A stretch of 64,000 nt of DNA from an uncultured Clostridia bacterium (GCA_934178475.1 CAKPQH010000005.1:1-64000), one strand, 5' to 3'; counted from the stretch's first letter, positions 15,818 to 25,265 are shown. Notes: a model not told the origin generated them from the sequence alone. Program-made: numbers and translations.

Positions 15818-16954
15818 ATGTTAAAAAAAGTTGCGATTTTAATTAATGGAGGAGATGCTCCAGGTCTTAATGCTGTTATTAGAGCAATAACAAGAACAGC
15901 AGAAACAAACAGTGTGGAATGCTATGGATTTTTGGATGGATTTAATGGATTATTAAAAAATAATTTCATAAGATTAGATCACCAAGAAGTTTCAACAGGA
16001 ATTTTACAAAAAGGAGGAGCAATACTAGGTTCTTCTTTAAATGCTAATGTCTTTAACTATAAGGTTATTGAAGAAGGAAAAGAAGTTTATAAAGATTTAT
16101 CTGAAGTGTGCGTAGAAAATATAAAAAAGGATGGATTTGATTGTTTATTTACTTTAGGAGGAGATAGTACTCAAAAATCTGCAAGAGATTTTTCTTTAAG
16201 AGGAATAAAAGTTATAGGTGTACCTAAAACGATAGATAATGATGTAGCATGCACAGATGTTACATTTGGATACAATACAGCAGTATCAGTAGCAACAGAA
16301 GCTTTAGATAGACTACATACAACAGCAGAAACACATAACAGAATTATGGTACTAGAAGTTATGGGAAGATATGCTGGATGGATTACATTAGAATCAGCTA
16401 TAGCTGGAGGAGCAGATGTAGCTCTTCTTCCAGAGATACCATATGATATAGATAAAGTTGTAGAAAAAATAAAAGCAAGACAAGAAACTGGAAGAAACTT
16501 TAGTGTAGTTGTAGTATCAGAAGGAGCATTCCCAAAAGGAGGAAACATTTCAGTTAAAGAAACTAGAGATGGTGGAAAAGGTGTTATAAATGTTCAACTT
16601 GGTGGAGCAGGAGAAATAGTAGCTAAAGAATTAGAAAAACGCACAGGTTTAGTTTCTAGAAATACAACACTTGGATATATGCAAAGAGGAGGAACTCCAT
16701 CTGCAACTGATAGAGTACTTTCTACAAAATATGGAGCAAAAGCAATGGAACTTGCTTTAGAAGGAAAGTTTAATGTGTTAACAATTTTGAAAAATGGTAA
16801 ATTAGATTATGTATCATTAGAAGATGTTGTAGGAAACAATAAAGTAATAGGAGCAGTAGAAGGTGGAACAGAAGATAGCAATATGAAAGTTGTTACACCT
16901 GATGATGACTTAGTAAAAACAGCAAGAGATATTGGAATTTGTTTAGGTGATTAA
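15818..16954 (+). CDS. pfkA: 6-phosphofructokinase
   Basis: 378 residues. Phosphorylates fructose-6-phosphate to the 1,6-bisphosphate in glycolysis. GGDAPGLNAVIRA near the N-terminus, PKTIDND (136-142) and the MGRYAGW substrate loop identify the family. The Lys in PKTIDND and the GGD(S)TQ region place it with the mixed-substrate (group III) PFKs rather than the classical allosteric 320-residue enzyme. The residue that normally decides ATP (Gly) versus pyrophosphate (Asp) use is Ser117 (GGDST, 114-118), so the phosphoryl donor cannot be read off safely. AAGAGGG lies 8 bases before the ATG. Confidence 0.92.
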   Translation: MLKKVAILINGGDAPGLNAVIRAITRTAETNSVECYGFLDGFNGLLKNNFIRLDHQEVSTGILQKGGAILGSSLNANVFNYKVIEEGKEVYKDLSEVCVENIKKDGFDCLFTLGGDSTQKSARDFSLRGIKVIGVPKTIDNDVACTDVTFGYNTAVSVATEALDRLHTTAETHNRIMVLEVMGRYAGWITLESAIAGGADVALLPEIPYDIDKVVEKIKARQETGRNFSVVVVSEGAFPKGGNISVKETRDGGKGVINVQLGGAGEIVAKELEKRTGLVSRNTTLGYMQRGGTPSATDRVLSTKYGAKAMELALEGKFNVLTILKNGKLDYVSLEDVVGNNKVIGAVEGGTEDSNMKVVTPDDDLVKTARDIGICLGD

Positions 16955-16999
16955 AAAACAAACATATTTAATTCGTTCGAATTAAATATGTTTGTTTTT
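16955..16999. terminator. strong bidirectional terminator pfk / cotJC
   Basis: About 20-bp perfect inverted repeat (AAACAAACATATTTAATTCG with its complement) with A-run before and T-run after; serves the convergent genes on both sides. Confidence 0.92.
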
Positions 17000-17017
17000 A
17001 CTATTTAGTTTAAATAT

Positions 17018-17674
17018 TTAATTACAATTACAGCCATTATTCATAGGTTTATTATTTATATTACTTAAATTACTAGTTATAGTTTTATTGCAATTACTCA
17101 TATAAAATTTTTTATCTGAAAGTTTATCTTGAACTCCTCTTAAAACTTCTCCAAATCTTTGGAAATGTACAACTTCTCTTTCTCTTAAGAATTTCAATGG
17201 ATCAACCACATCTGGATTATCTCTACAAAGATTTATAAGGTTTTCATAAGTTGCTCTAGCTTTTTGTTCAGCAGCTAAATCTTCTTGAAGATTAGCTATA
17301 GGATCACCTTTACATGCAATACAATTAGCATTAAAAGGAACACCAGCGGCAGATACTGGATATACATCTACACCATGATCTGTATAATAAGGTGAAAGAC
17401 CTGCACTTTCTATTTCTTCAATAGAAGCACCTTTAGTTAATTGATGAACAATAGAACCAACCATTTCTAAATGTGCTAATTCCTCAGTACCGATATCATT
17501 TAATATAGCTTTAGCATTTTGATCTGGCATTGCAAATCTTTGAGAAAGATATCTTAAAGATGCAGCAAGTTCTCCATCAGGACCGCCATATTGACTAATT
17601 ATAACCTTAGCAAGTTTAGGGTCTCTTGTTTTAATATTTACAGGATATTCTAACATTTTATTATAAGTCCACAT
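17018..17674 (-). CDS. cotJC: spore coat protein CotJC (manganese catalase family)
   Basis: 218 residues, ferritin-like di-manganese catalase fold: E-containing helices with GPDGELAASLRYLSQRF, GTEELAHLEMVG and the later AAEQKARATYENL and REREVVHFQRFGE supply the metal ligands. Found in the spore coat of Bacilli and Clostridia, where it probably removes peroxide. The start ATG at 17674 (GGAAGGAGG, 9 bases) gives the canonical MWTYNKMLEYPV; the longer frame start is not used. It overlaps the cotJB stop by one base. The last 25 residues are an Asn/Cys-rich tail (NNKPMNNGCNCN) beyond the catalase core. Confidence 0.94.
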   Translation of the reverse strand: MWTYNKMLEYPVNIKTRDPKLAKVIISQYGGPDGELAASLRYLSQRFAMPDQNAKAILNDIGTEELAHLEMVGSIVHQLTKGASIEEIESAGLSPYYTDHGVDVYPVSAAGVPFNANCIACKGDPIANLQEDLAAEQKARATYENLINLCRDNPDVVDPLKFLREREVVHFQRFGEVLRGVQDKLSDKKFYMSNCNKTITSNLSNINNKPMNNGCNCN

Positions 17675-18048
17675 TATAACATACCTCCTTCCCAAGGCCA
17701 TGGTTCTTCAATCCATCTCCATTTATTGCATGGATATTTATAAGTTAATGGTCCATAAACTTTTTGATATTGGTCTTCTAAATTTTTTAGTTCTTTGCAA
17801 TACTGGTTGTGCAAACATAAAGCTTTTTTATCGTCTACATGTGTATCTAAATATAAAGCAAGTTCTGTAACAGCAAAAGAACAACATTTGATTTGTCTAA
17901 GCATATTCTCTCTGTTTGAGTTACAAGAATTAGACATATTATCAGAAAGAGGATTTACTTGGTTTGTGCAACTACATGTATCCATATTTATTAAATCATT
18001 TGAATCATTACATCCACAAATTCTGTTTTCAATATCATCATTTATCAT
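17674..18048 (-). CDS. cotJB: spore coat protein CotJB
   Basis: 124 residues. The C-terminal 75 residues are the CotJB domain (LRQIKCCSFAVTELALYLDTH ... YGPLTYKYPCNKWRWIEEPWPWEGGML in parts), needed with CotJA and CotJC for assembly of the inner coat. Unlike the usual 85-90-residue form, it has an N-terminal extension of about 45 residues rich in Asn, Ser and Cys. ATG overlaps the cotJA stop (ATGA). Confidence 0.92.
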   Translation of the reverse strand: MINDDIENRICGCNDSNDLINMDTCSCTNQVNPLSDNMSNSCNSNRENMLRQIKCCSFAVTELALYLDTHVDDKKALCLHNQYCKELKNLEDQYQKVYGPLTYKYPCNKWRWIEEPWPWEGGML

Positions 18049-18467
18049 GAGTTACATCCCTCCTTTGGAGTATTTGTACATTCAATATAAGCATTTTGTC
18101 TCATATTATCTAAAGGACTATAAGGACTTATTAATTCTGGAAAGATAGTTCCATTATCTAGTCCTGTACAAGGTCTTAAAGTTTCATTCATAAATTGTGT
18201 TGGAACATAGCTTTGTGCAAGCATTGGGCAAGAAGGGAAAACATCTTCTTGAGTATCATCATCAAATCCACAACTACAATTTGTATTAAAATCAGTATTA
18301 TTTGCTGATACATTATTACACGAATCTTCTAAAATATTAGAATTACACGAATTCATTTTATCACTATCGAAATTATTATTCATAGCATTTATATTGCATG
18401 AATTAGAATTACATCCACAGCAGTTATTATTCATGCAACAGCAACGTCTATATCTACAATTTAACAT
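18045..18467 (-). CDS. cotJA: spore coat associated protein CotJA with Cys/Asn-rich extension
   Basis: 140 residues. The C-terminal half has the CotJA signature PMLAQSYVPTQFMNETL and GLDNGTIFPELISPY. The first 75 residues are a low-complexity segment of Asn, Ser and Cys (for example RRCCCMNNNCCGCNSNSC), absent from the short family members. Three in-frame ATGs exist (18485, 18476, 18467); AAAGGA overlaps the first two, so 18467 is chosen. First gene of cotJABC; expression in the mother cell under sigma-E is expected from the family, but I did not find a convincing sigma-E promoter. Confidence 0.88.
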   Translation of the reverse strand: MLNCRYRRCCCMNNNCCGCNSNSCNINAMNNNFDSDKMNSCNSNILEDSCNNVSANNTDFNTNCSCGFDDDTQEDVFPSCPMLAQSYVPTQFMNETLRPCTGLDNGTIFPELISPYSPLDNMRQNAYIECTNTPKEGCNS

Positions 18468-18542
18468 TAAATTCATTCCTTTCATATTTTTGTTATAATA
18501 TATGTTATGATAAAATTCGACTTAAAGTTACAAGAATTTATA

Positions 18543-18571
18543 TTGATATAAAAAAATGAGTGTGATATAAT
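18543..18571 (+). promoter_or_regulatory. promoter of the alpha-amylase gene
   Basis: TTGATA (18543-18548), 17 bases, TATAAT (18566-18571). Confidence 0.75.
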
Positions 18572-18592
18572 GCGGATATAAAGGAGAAACAA

Positions 18593-20035
18593 ATGAAACA
18601 ATTAAATGGAACAATAATTCAGTATTTTGAATGGTATTTAAATTGTAAAGAAGGACTATGGAATAAGATAAAATTAGATGCTGAAAACTTAGCATCATTA
18701 GGAATAACAGCAGCATGGCTTCCACCAGCATATAAAGGAATTGGAGGAAAAAATGAAGTTGGATATGGCGTATATGATGTATATGACTTGGGAGAATTTG
18801 ACCAAAAAGGAAGCATAGCAACTAAATACGGAACTAAAGATGAGTATATAAGAGCAATAGAAAGCTTAAAACAAAATTTTATAAGTGTATATCCGGATAT
18901 AGTTTTAAATCATAAAATGGGTGCAGATAAGGAACAAGATATAGTAGTTAATAGATGTGATTGGGGAGATCATAATAAAGAGGAAGAACAAGTAGAGAAA
19001 ATAAAAGCAGCTACAAAGTTTACATTCAATGCAAGACATCATAAATATTCTGATTTTGAATGGAACTGGACACACTTTACAGCTATCGATGTAAATAGTG
19101 AAAATGGAGAAAATGCGTTATTTAAATTTAATGAGAAAAAATGGCTGGAAAATGTAGATAATGAATTTTCAAATTATGATTATTTAATGGGCGCAGATCT
19201 TGATTTCTCAAATAAAGAAGTGATTGATGAATGTATAAGATGGGGAAAATGGTATATAGATACAACTAGGTTAGATGGATTTAGACTAGATGCAGTAAAA
19301 CATATAGACTCAGGATTTTATAAGAAGTGGCTTAAAGAAATGAGAGATTATGCAAGAAAAGAATTGTTTTCTGTAGGAGAATATTGGAGTTATGATGTAA
19401 ATAAACTTCATAAGTATTTAACAGAAGTAGAAGGAACTATGTCATTATTTGATGTACCTTTACATGGAAATTTTTATAATGCTGCTACAAATGAAAACTA
19501 TGATATGTCTAAAATATTAGATGGAACATTAACAAAAGAAAACCCTGAAAAAGCAGTTGCTTTTGTTGATAATCATGATACACAACCAGGACAAGCATTA
19601 CAAAGTTTTGTGCCAGAATGGTTTAAACCAATAGCATATGCAATCATTCTTTTAAGAAGAGAAGGATATCCATGTTTATTTTATGGAGATTTATATGGGA
19701 TAGAACATGATGATATAAAACCAGTAGATAGAATAAAAACACTACTATTTTTAAGAAAGTTAAAAGCTTACGGAAGACAACATGATTATTTTGATCATCC
19801 AAACATAATAGGATGGACAAGAGAAGGAGAACATGATCATTTAGGTTCAGGATTAGCAACAATTATTTCAAATTCGTTTGATGCAGAAAAAAGAATGTAT
19901 ATTGGAACACAATTTGCAGGAGAAAAATTCATAGATAGTTTGGATAATTGTCCAGATGTAATTACAATAGATGAAGCAGGATGCGGTATATTTAAAGTAA
20001 AAGCAAAAAGCGTATCAGTGTGGGTGAAAAAATAA
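18593..20035 (+). CDS. amyS: cytoplasmic alpha-amylase (GH13)
   Basis: 480 residues, close to the intracellular alpha-amylase type (GH13 subfamily 5). It hydrolyses alpha-1,4 bonds in starch-like glucans or stored glycogen. Seen: the catalytic nucleophile Asp in DGFRLDAVKH, the acid/base Glu in LFSVGEYW and the transition-state stabiliser Asp in FVDNHDTQ, plus the N-terminal NGTIIQYFEWY. There is no signal peptide, so it acts inside the cell. AAAGGAG precedes the ATG. It is followed 18 bases later by dnaE, with which it may be cotranscribed. Confidence 0.93.
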   Translation: MKQLNGTIIQYFEWYLNCKEGLWNKIKLDAENLASLGITAAWLPPAYKGIGGKNEVGYGVYDVYDLGEFDQKGSIATKYGTKDEYIRAIESLKQNFISVYPDIVLNHKMGADKEQDIVVNRCDWGDHNKEEEQVEKIKAATKFTFNARHHKYSDFEWNWTHFTAIDVNSENGENALFKFNEKKWLENVDNEFSNYDYLMGADLDFSNKEVIDECIRWGKWYIDTTRLDGFRLDAVKHIDSGFYKKWLKEMRDYARKELFSVGEYWSYDVNKLHKYLTEVEGTMSLFDVPLHGNFYNAATNENYDMSKILDGTLTKENPEKAVAFVDNHDTQPGQALQSFVPEWFKPIAYAIILLRREGYPCLFYGDLYGIEHDDIKPVDRIKTLLFLRKLKAYGRQHDYFDHPNIIGWTREGEHDHLGSGLATIISNSFDAEKRMYIGTQFAGEKFIDSLDNCPDVITIDEAGCGIFKVKAKSVSVWVKK

Positions 20036-20053
20036 ACTTGAAAGGATTATAAA

Positions 20054-23000
20054 ATGGGAGATTTTGTACACTTACATATACATAGTGAGTTTAGTTTATT
20101 AGATGGAGCAAATAGAATAAAAGATTTACCTATAAGAGCAAAAGAACTTGGTATGGATGCAATTGCAATTACAGACCATGGAAACATGTTTGGGGCAATT
20201 GATTTTTATAAAGCATGTAAAAAAGAAGGAATAAAACCAATTATAGGATGTGAAGTATATGTGGCTCCACGTAGTAGGCATGATAAAGAAGCTAATATAG
20301 ATAATAAATATTATCATTTAATCTTACTTGCAAAAAATATGGATGGATATAAAAATTTAAGTAAATTAGTTTCAATTGGTTATACAGAAGGGTATTATTA
20401 TAAACCACGTATAGACTTAGAAGTGCTAGAAAAATATCATGAAGGACTAATCTGTTTAAGCGCTTGTCTTGCTGGAAGTGTCAACCAGGCACTATTAAAT
20501 GGAAATACAGAGGAAGCGGAAAAAATTGCATTATGGCATAAAAATATATTTGGAAAAGATTATTATATTGAAATTCAAAATAATGGAGTAAAAGAACAAG
20601 TACTTGCAAATCAAAAATTAGTACAACTAGCAAGAAAATTAGATATCCCACTTGTTGCAACAAATGATGCACATTATTTGAAAAAAGAAGATAACTATAA
20701 CCATGAAGTACTACTTTGCATTCAGACAGGAAAAAGAATGTCTGATGAAGATAGGATGAGTTTTGGTACAGCTGAATTATATGTAAAAACACCAGAAGAG
20801 ATGAAAGAATATTTTAAAGCATTTCCTGATGCAATTGAAAATACAGTTAAAATTGCAGAAGAATGTAATGTTGAATTTGAGTTTGGAAATACAATATTAC
20901 CAAATTATGATGTGCCAAAAGAATTTGAAACACATTATGATTATCTGAAAAAATTATGCGATGATGGAATAAAAGAAAGATATGGAGAAAAACCAACACA
21001 AGAAATTTTAGATAGAGCTGAATATGAAATTGGTGTAATAAAGAAAATGGGATATGTAGATTATTTCCTTATAGTTTGGGATTATATACACTATGCCAAA
21101 CAAAATGGAATACCTGTTGGACCTGGAAGAGGTTCAGGAGCAGGATCAATAGTTGCTTATGCAATAGGAATTACCGATATTGATCCAATTAAGTATGGAC
21201 TTATTTTTGAAAGATTTTTAAATCCTGAAAGAATAAGCATGCCAGATTTTGATGTTGACTTTAGCGATGAACAAAGACAAGAAGTAATTGATTATGTATC
21301 AAATAAGTATGGCTCAGACCATGTAGCGCAGATTATTACATTTGGAACATTAGCTGCAAAAAATGCAATAAGAAATGTTGGTCGTGCATTAGATGTACCT
21401 TTAAGTGAAACAGATAGAATAGCAAAAATGATTCCAAATGAAATACATATTACAATAAAAAAAGCATTAGAGGAGAATGTAGAACTAAGAAAAGAATACG
21501 AATCAAAAGAAGAAATAAAAAAACTTTTAGATGTATCAATGGCATTAGAAGGGATGCCTAAAAATACATCAACTCATGCGTGTGGAATAGTTATAACTAA
21601 AGCCCCTGTTGATACATATGTTCCATTATATGTAAGAGATGGACAAATTACTACTCAATATATAATGACAACATTAGAAGAATTAGGACTTTTAAAAATG
21701 GACTTTTTAGGACTAAGGACACTTACTGTAATAAAAGATACAGAACAAGAAGTATTAAAAACAAGAGGAATAAAAGTTGAATATGATTCAGAAATGAATG
21801 ATCCTAATGTATATAAATTATGGCAAGAAGGAAAAAGTTCAGGAATATTCCAGTTTGAAAGCCAAGGAATGACAAACTTCATGAAAGAGTTGAAACCAGA
21901 TTGCCTTGAAGATTTAATTGCAGGAGTTTCATTATATAGACCAGGACCTATGGATCAAATTCCAAGATATGTGAGAGGAAAGTTAAATCCAGGACACAAT
22001 GAATATACACATCCAGCATTGGAACCAATACTAAATGTTACTTATGGATGTATGGTATATCAAGAACAAGTTATGCAAATTGTTAGAGATTTGGCAGGGT
22101 ACTCTTTAGGAAGAGCTGATTTGGTGCGTCGTGCAATGGGTAAGAAAAAATTAGACGTAATGGCAAAAGAAAGAGAGGTTTTCATAAATGGTCAAGTAGA
22201 TGAAGAAGGAAATGTTATTGTGCCAGGATGTGTAAGAAATGGAATTGATGCTGAATCTGCAAATAAGATATTTGATGAAATGGCAGAATTTGCCAAGTAT
22301 GCATTTAATAAATCACATGCAGCTTGTTATGCGGTATTATCATATAGAACAGCATATCTAAAAACATATTATCCACCTGAGTTTATGGCAGCAATGCTAA
22401 ACAGTTATTTAGGAAATTTAGACAGAGTTCCAATTTATATAGAAGAATGTAAAAGTCTAAATATAAAAATATTAGAACCAGATATAAATAAAAGCAATTT
22501 AAAATTTACAGTTGACAATGGAAATATTAGATTTGGATTAGGAAGTATAAAAAACGTTGGGATTGCACCAGTTGAAGCGATAATTAAAGATAGAAATGAA
22601 AATGGTGTATATACAAGTTTTACTGATTTTTGTGAAAGAGTAACAGAACTTGCTGTTAATAAGAAATGCATAGAAAGCTTAATAAAAGCAGGAGCATTTG
22701 ATGAATTTAATGAAACAAGAGCGACTCTTTTAGCTTCATTTGAAAATATAATTGATACTATCCAATCAAGCAAGAAAAAAGGTCTAGAAGGACAATTTTC
22801 AATGTTTGATTTAGGAAATGATGAAACAGAAGAAGCCAACAATGTAAAATATGTATTTAATAAGCAAGAAGAGTTATCTAAAAAAGAAATTCTTTCAATG
22901 GAAAAAGAAATGTTAGGTATATATCTGTCAGGACATCCATTAGAAAATTTAAAAGATGAAATTTTAAAAAAAGCTACAATAACAAGCATAGATTTAAAAG

Positions 23001-23548
23001 AGATAGATGAAGCTAATAGTATCGTTGATGAAAATGTTAATAAATTTGATATAAAAGAACCTAAGTTTAATGACGGTCAAAGTGTAACATATATTGGAAT
23101 TATAACAAATATTAAAAAGAAATTCACTAAAAGTAATAAAATAATGGCTTTTGTTACCATAGAAGATTTATATGGTCAAGCTGAGTTAATTGTTTTTGAA
23201 AATACATATTTAGCAGCGGGAGATAGCTTAATTGAAGAAAATATTGTTGTTTGTAAAGGTAATTTAAGTATAAGAGAGGAAGAAAAAACATCAATAATAG
23301 CAAGGGAAATAAAGAGTTATGATTCTCAAAAACAAAAAAAGTTAATACTTGACATTACTGATGTAAATGAAGATATAAAAGTGAAACTACGAGGAGCAAT
23401 AAGATATTTTAATGGAAAAATGAATAATTTACCTGTTGAAATAAAAAATAGAGAAGAATATGCAAATTGTGGATCTATTTATTGCACAGATGAAATACTA
23501 GAGATATTTAAAAGTATTTTAGGAGAAGATAAAGTAAGTATTCTATAA
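20054..23548 (+). CDS. dnaE: DNA polymerase III alpha subunit, DnaE type
   Basis: 1164 residues. N-terminal PHP domain (FVHLHIHSEFSLLDG from residue 4), the C-family polymerase core with GRGSGAGS (about 358-365) and the catalytic aspartates in PDFDVDF (about 397-403), the helix-hairpin-helix region, and an OB fold near 1012-1060. In Firmicutes DnaE works beside PolC and extends primers before handing over. Length and order fit DnaE1-type enzymes. The ATG is preceded by AAAGGAT at a 7-base gap. The PHP metal ligands appear intact (HIH, DHGN). Confidence 0.96.
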   Translation: MGDFVHLHIHSEFSLLDGANRIKDLPIRAKELGMDAIAITDHGNMFGAIDFYKACKKEGIKPIIGCEVYVAPRSRHDKEANIDNKYYHLILLAKNMDGYKNLSKLVSIGYTEGYYYKPRIDLEVLEKYHEGLICLSACLAGSVNQALLNGNTEEAEKIALWHKNIFGKDYYIEIQNNGVKEQVLANQKLVQLARKLDIPLVATNDAHYLKKEDNYNHEVLLCIQTGKRMSDEDRMSFGTAELYVKTPEEMKEYFKAFPDAIENTVKIAEECNVEFEFGNTILPNYDVPKEFETHYDYLKKLCDDGIKERYGEKPTQEILDRAEYEIGVIKKMGYVDYFLIVWDYIHYAKQNGIPVGPGRGSGAGSIVAYAIGITDIDPIKYGLIFERFLNPERISMPDFDVDFSDEQRQEVIDYVSNKYGSDHVAQIITFGTLAAKNAIRNVGRALDVPLSETDRIAKMIPNEIHITIKKALEENVELRKEYESKEEIKKLLDVSMALEGMPKNTSTHACGIVITKAPVDTYVPLYVRDGQITTQYIMTTLEELGLLKMDFLGLRTLTVIKDTEQEVLKTRGIKVEYDSEMNDPNVYKLWQEGKSSGIFQFESQGMTNFMKELKPDCLEDLIAGVSLYRPGPMDQIPRYVRGKLNPGHNEYTHPALEPILNVTYGCMVYQEQVMQIVRDLAGYSLGRADLVRRAMGKKKLDVMAKEREVFINGQVDEEGNVIVPGCVRNGIDAESANKIFDEMAEFAKYAFNKSHAACYAVLSYRTAYLKTYYPPEFMAAMLNSYLGNLDRVPIYIEECKSLNIKILEPDINKSNLKFTVDNGNIRFGLGSIKNVGIAPVEAIIKDRNENGVYTSFTDFCERVTELAVNKKCIESLIKAGAFDEFNETRATLLASFENIIDTIQSSKKKGLEGQFSMFDLGNDETEEANNVKYVFNKQEELSKKEILSMEKEMLGIYLSGHPLENLKDEILKKATITSIDLKEIDEANSIVDENVNKFDIKEPKFNDGQSVTYIGIITNIKKKFTKSNKIMAFVTIEDLYGQAELIVFENTYLAAGDSLIEENIVVCKGNLSIREEEKTSIIAREIKSYDSQKQKKLILDITDVNEDIKVKLRGAIRYFNGKMNNLPVEIKNREEYANCGSIYCTDEILEIFKSILGEDKVSIL

Positions 23549-23655
23549 AATACAAATGTTTTTATTGACAAAACATAAAAATATAGTTATTATGTGAAAG
23601 AAATTTGATTAAAAATAGAAATGAAAAAATTAATAAAAATTTTTTAAAAAAATAC

Positions 23656-23683
23656 TTGACAAAATAAATGTTTGGTATATAAT
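23656..23683 (+). promoter_or_regulatory. recA promoter
   Basis: TTGACA (23656-23661), 16 bases, TATAAT (23678-23683). Confidence 0.85.
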
Positions 23684-23692
23684 GTAGACAAC

Positions 23693-23706
23693 CGAACAGA
23701 AGTTTA
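23693..23706 (+). promoter_or_regulatory. LexA (SOS) box candidate of recA
   Basis: CGAACAGAAGTTTA against the Firmicute LexA consensus CGAAC-N4-GTTCG: perfect left half, right half GTTTA. It starts 10 bases after the -10 box, the place expected for repression. LexA itself is not in the window. Confidence 0.55.
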
Positions 23707-23727
23707 TAAAAATAAGGAGGAAACAAA

Positions 23728-24780
23728 ATGGCAGAGAATTCAGAAAAGAAGAAAGCTTTAGATGCAGCTTTAAGCCAAATAGAGAAACAATTTGGAAAAG
23801 GATCAGTAATGAAATTAGGAGATTTTAAAGCAATGGAGGTTGAAGCAATACCAACAGGAGCTTTAAGTTTGGATATAGCATTAGGAATAGGTGGAGTTCC
23901 AAGAGGTAGAATTATAGAAGTATATGGACCAGAATCATCAGGAAAAACAACTCTTGCTTTACACATAATAGCAGAAGCACAAAAAACAGGAGGAGAAGCA
24001 GCATTTATTGATGCAGAGCATGCATTAGATCCTGTATATGCAAAAAAATTAGGAGTAAATGTAGATGACTTAATAGTATCTCAACCTGATACAGGTGAAC
24101 AAGCATTAGAAATAACAGAAAGCTTAGTTAGAAGTGGAGCTTTAGATGTAATAGTAGTAGATTCGGTTGCAGCCTTAGTACCAAAAGCAGAAATAGATGG
24201 AGATATGGGAGATTCTCATATGGGATTACAAGCAAGACTTATGTCTCAGGCACTTCGCAAACTTGCTGGAGCAATAAACAAATCAAAAACAGTTATAATA
24301 TTTATAAACCAATTAAGAGAGAAAATAGGAGTTATGTTTGGAAATCCTGAAACAACAACAGGTGGTAGAGCACTTAAATTCTATGCCTCTGTAAGAATGG
24401 ACATAAGAAAAATAGAAAACATTAAGCAAGATGGCGAAGTTATGGGAAATAGAGTTAGGGTTAAAGTAGTTAAAAATAAAGTAGCCCCACCATTTAGAGA
24501 AGCTGAGTTTGATATAATGTATGGAGAGGGTATATCAAAAATAGGAAACATATTCGATATGGCAGTTAATTTAGATATTATCGAAAAGAGTGGATCATGG
24601 TTTGGATATAATGGTAATAGAATTGGACAAGGTAGAGAAAATGTTAAAAGATATCTAAAAGAAAATCCCGAAATTTTAGCAGAAGTTGAAAAGAAAGTTA
24701 GAGATAATTTTGCAAAAGCTTTTGAACAAAGTTTAGGAGAAGATTTACCATCAGCAGAAAATGATGAAGAAGATGAATAA
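23728..24780 (+). CDS. recA: recombinase RecA
   Basis: 350 residues. Forms the filament on single-stranded DNA for homologous recombination and for LexA self-cleavage. Walker A GPESSGKTT (67-75), the QPDTGEQALEI loop, VDSVAALVPKAEI with Walker B, and loop L2 region INQLREKIGVMFGNPETTTGG are canonical, with the usual acidic C-terminus (ENDEEDE). AAGGAGG lies 8 bases before ATG. Own promoter with a candidate SOS box. No recX follows directly; recX is found at 41164. Confidence 0.98.
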   Translation: MAENSEKKKALDAALSQIEKQFGKGSVMKLGDFKAMEVEAIPTGALSLDIALGIGGVPRGRIIEVYGPESSGKTTLALHIIAEAQKTGGEAAFIDAEHALDPVYAKKLGVNVDDLIVSQPDTGEQALEITESLVRSGALDVIVVDSVAALVPKAEIDGDMGDSHMGLQARLMSQALRKLAGAINKSKTVIIFINQLREKIGVMFGNPETTTGGRALKFYASVRMDIRKIENIKQDGEVMGNRVRVKVVKNKVAPPFREAEFDIMYGEGISKIGNIFDMAVNLDIIEKSGSWFGYNGNRIGQGRENVKRYLKENPEILAEVEKKVRDNFAKAFEQSLGEDLPSAENDEEDE

Positions 24781-24828
24781 TAAAATAAGAATACTTATGA
24801 ATAAAAAGAACAAACATACTAAAATGAC

Positions 24829-24857
24829 TTGATTTTTTTGAGAAAATGTAGTAAAAT
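24829..24857 (+). promoter_or_regulatory. promoter of rpsO
   Basis: TTGATT (24829-24834), 17 bases, TAAAAT (24852-24857). Confidence 0.7.
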
Positions 24858-24874
24858 AATAATGTTGAAAAATA

Positions 24875-24924
24875 CCTACAACTTAGCTAAAAATTAAACA
24901 CCTAAATTTTAGCTCGGTTATAGG
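24875..24924 (+). promoter_or_regulatory. structured rpsO leader, candidate S15 autoregulatory RNA
   Basis: Two nested helices: CCTACAAC (24875-24882) against GTTATAGG (24917-24924), and AGCTAAAAATT (24885-24895) against AAATTTTAGCT (24904-24914). Position in the rpsO 5' UTR suggests a binding site for S15 itself, as in several bacterial S15 leaders, which differ widely in structure. Function inferred. Confidence 0.45.
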
Positions 24925-24953
24925 AATAATAAATAGAAAATGGAGGTGTAAAT

Positions 24954-25220
24954 ATGATTTCTAAAGAAATGAAAAGTGAAATCATTGAAAAGTATAAAAG
25001 AGATGAAAAAGATACTGGTTCTCCAGAAGTTCAAATAGCTCTTTTAACAGAAAGAATCAATGAATTAACAGAACATTTAAAAGTTCACAAAAAAGACAAC
25101 CACTCAAGAAGAGGAATGCTTAAAATGGTTGGAAAGAGAAGAAATCTATTAAACTATTTAGCTAAAAAAGATATCAATAGATATAGAGAAATAGTTGAAA
25201 AATTAGGATTAAGAAAATAA
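24954..25220 (+). CDS. rpsO: 30S ribosomal protein S15
   Basis: 88 residues, full length for uS15. The signature DTGSPEVQIALLTERINELTEH... in parts and KDNHSRRGMLKMVGKRRNLLNYL are present. It binds the central domain of 16S rRNA early in 30S assembly. GGAGGTG lies before ATG. Followed by a strong terminator and then pnp, the classical rpsO-pnp neighbourhood. Confidence 0.98.
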   Translation: MISKEMKSEIIEKYKRDEKDTGSPEVQIALLTERINELTEHLKVHKKDNHSRRGMLKMVGKRRNLLNYLAKKDINRYREIVEKLGLRK

Positions 25221-25229
25221 TCTAAATAA

Positions 25230-25265
25230 AAAGGCCTTGCCAATTTGAGGCAAGGTCTATTTTTA
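25230..25265 (+). terminator. intrinsic terminator after rpsO
   Basis: AGGCCTTGCC (25232-25241) pairs with GGCAAGGTCT (25249-25258), followed by ATTTTT. Confidence 0.9.

Noticed and set aside
22435..22989. 184-codon - strand ORF over dnaE
   Set aside because: Antisense shadow of dnaE with no ribosome binding site.
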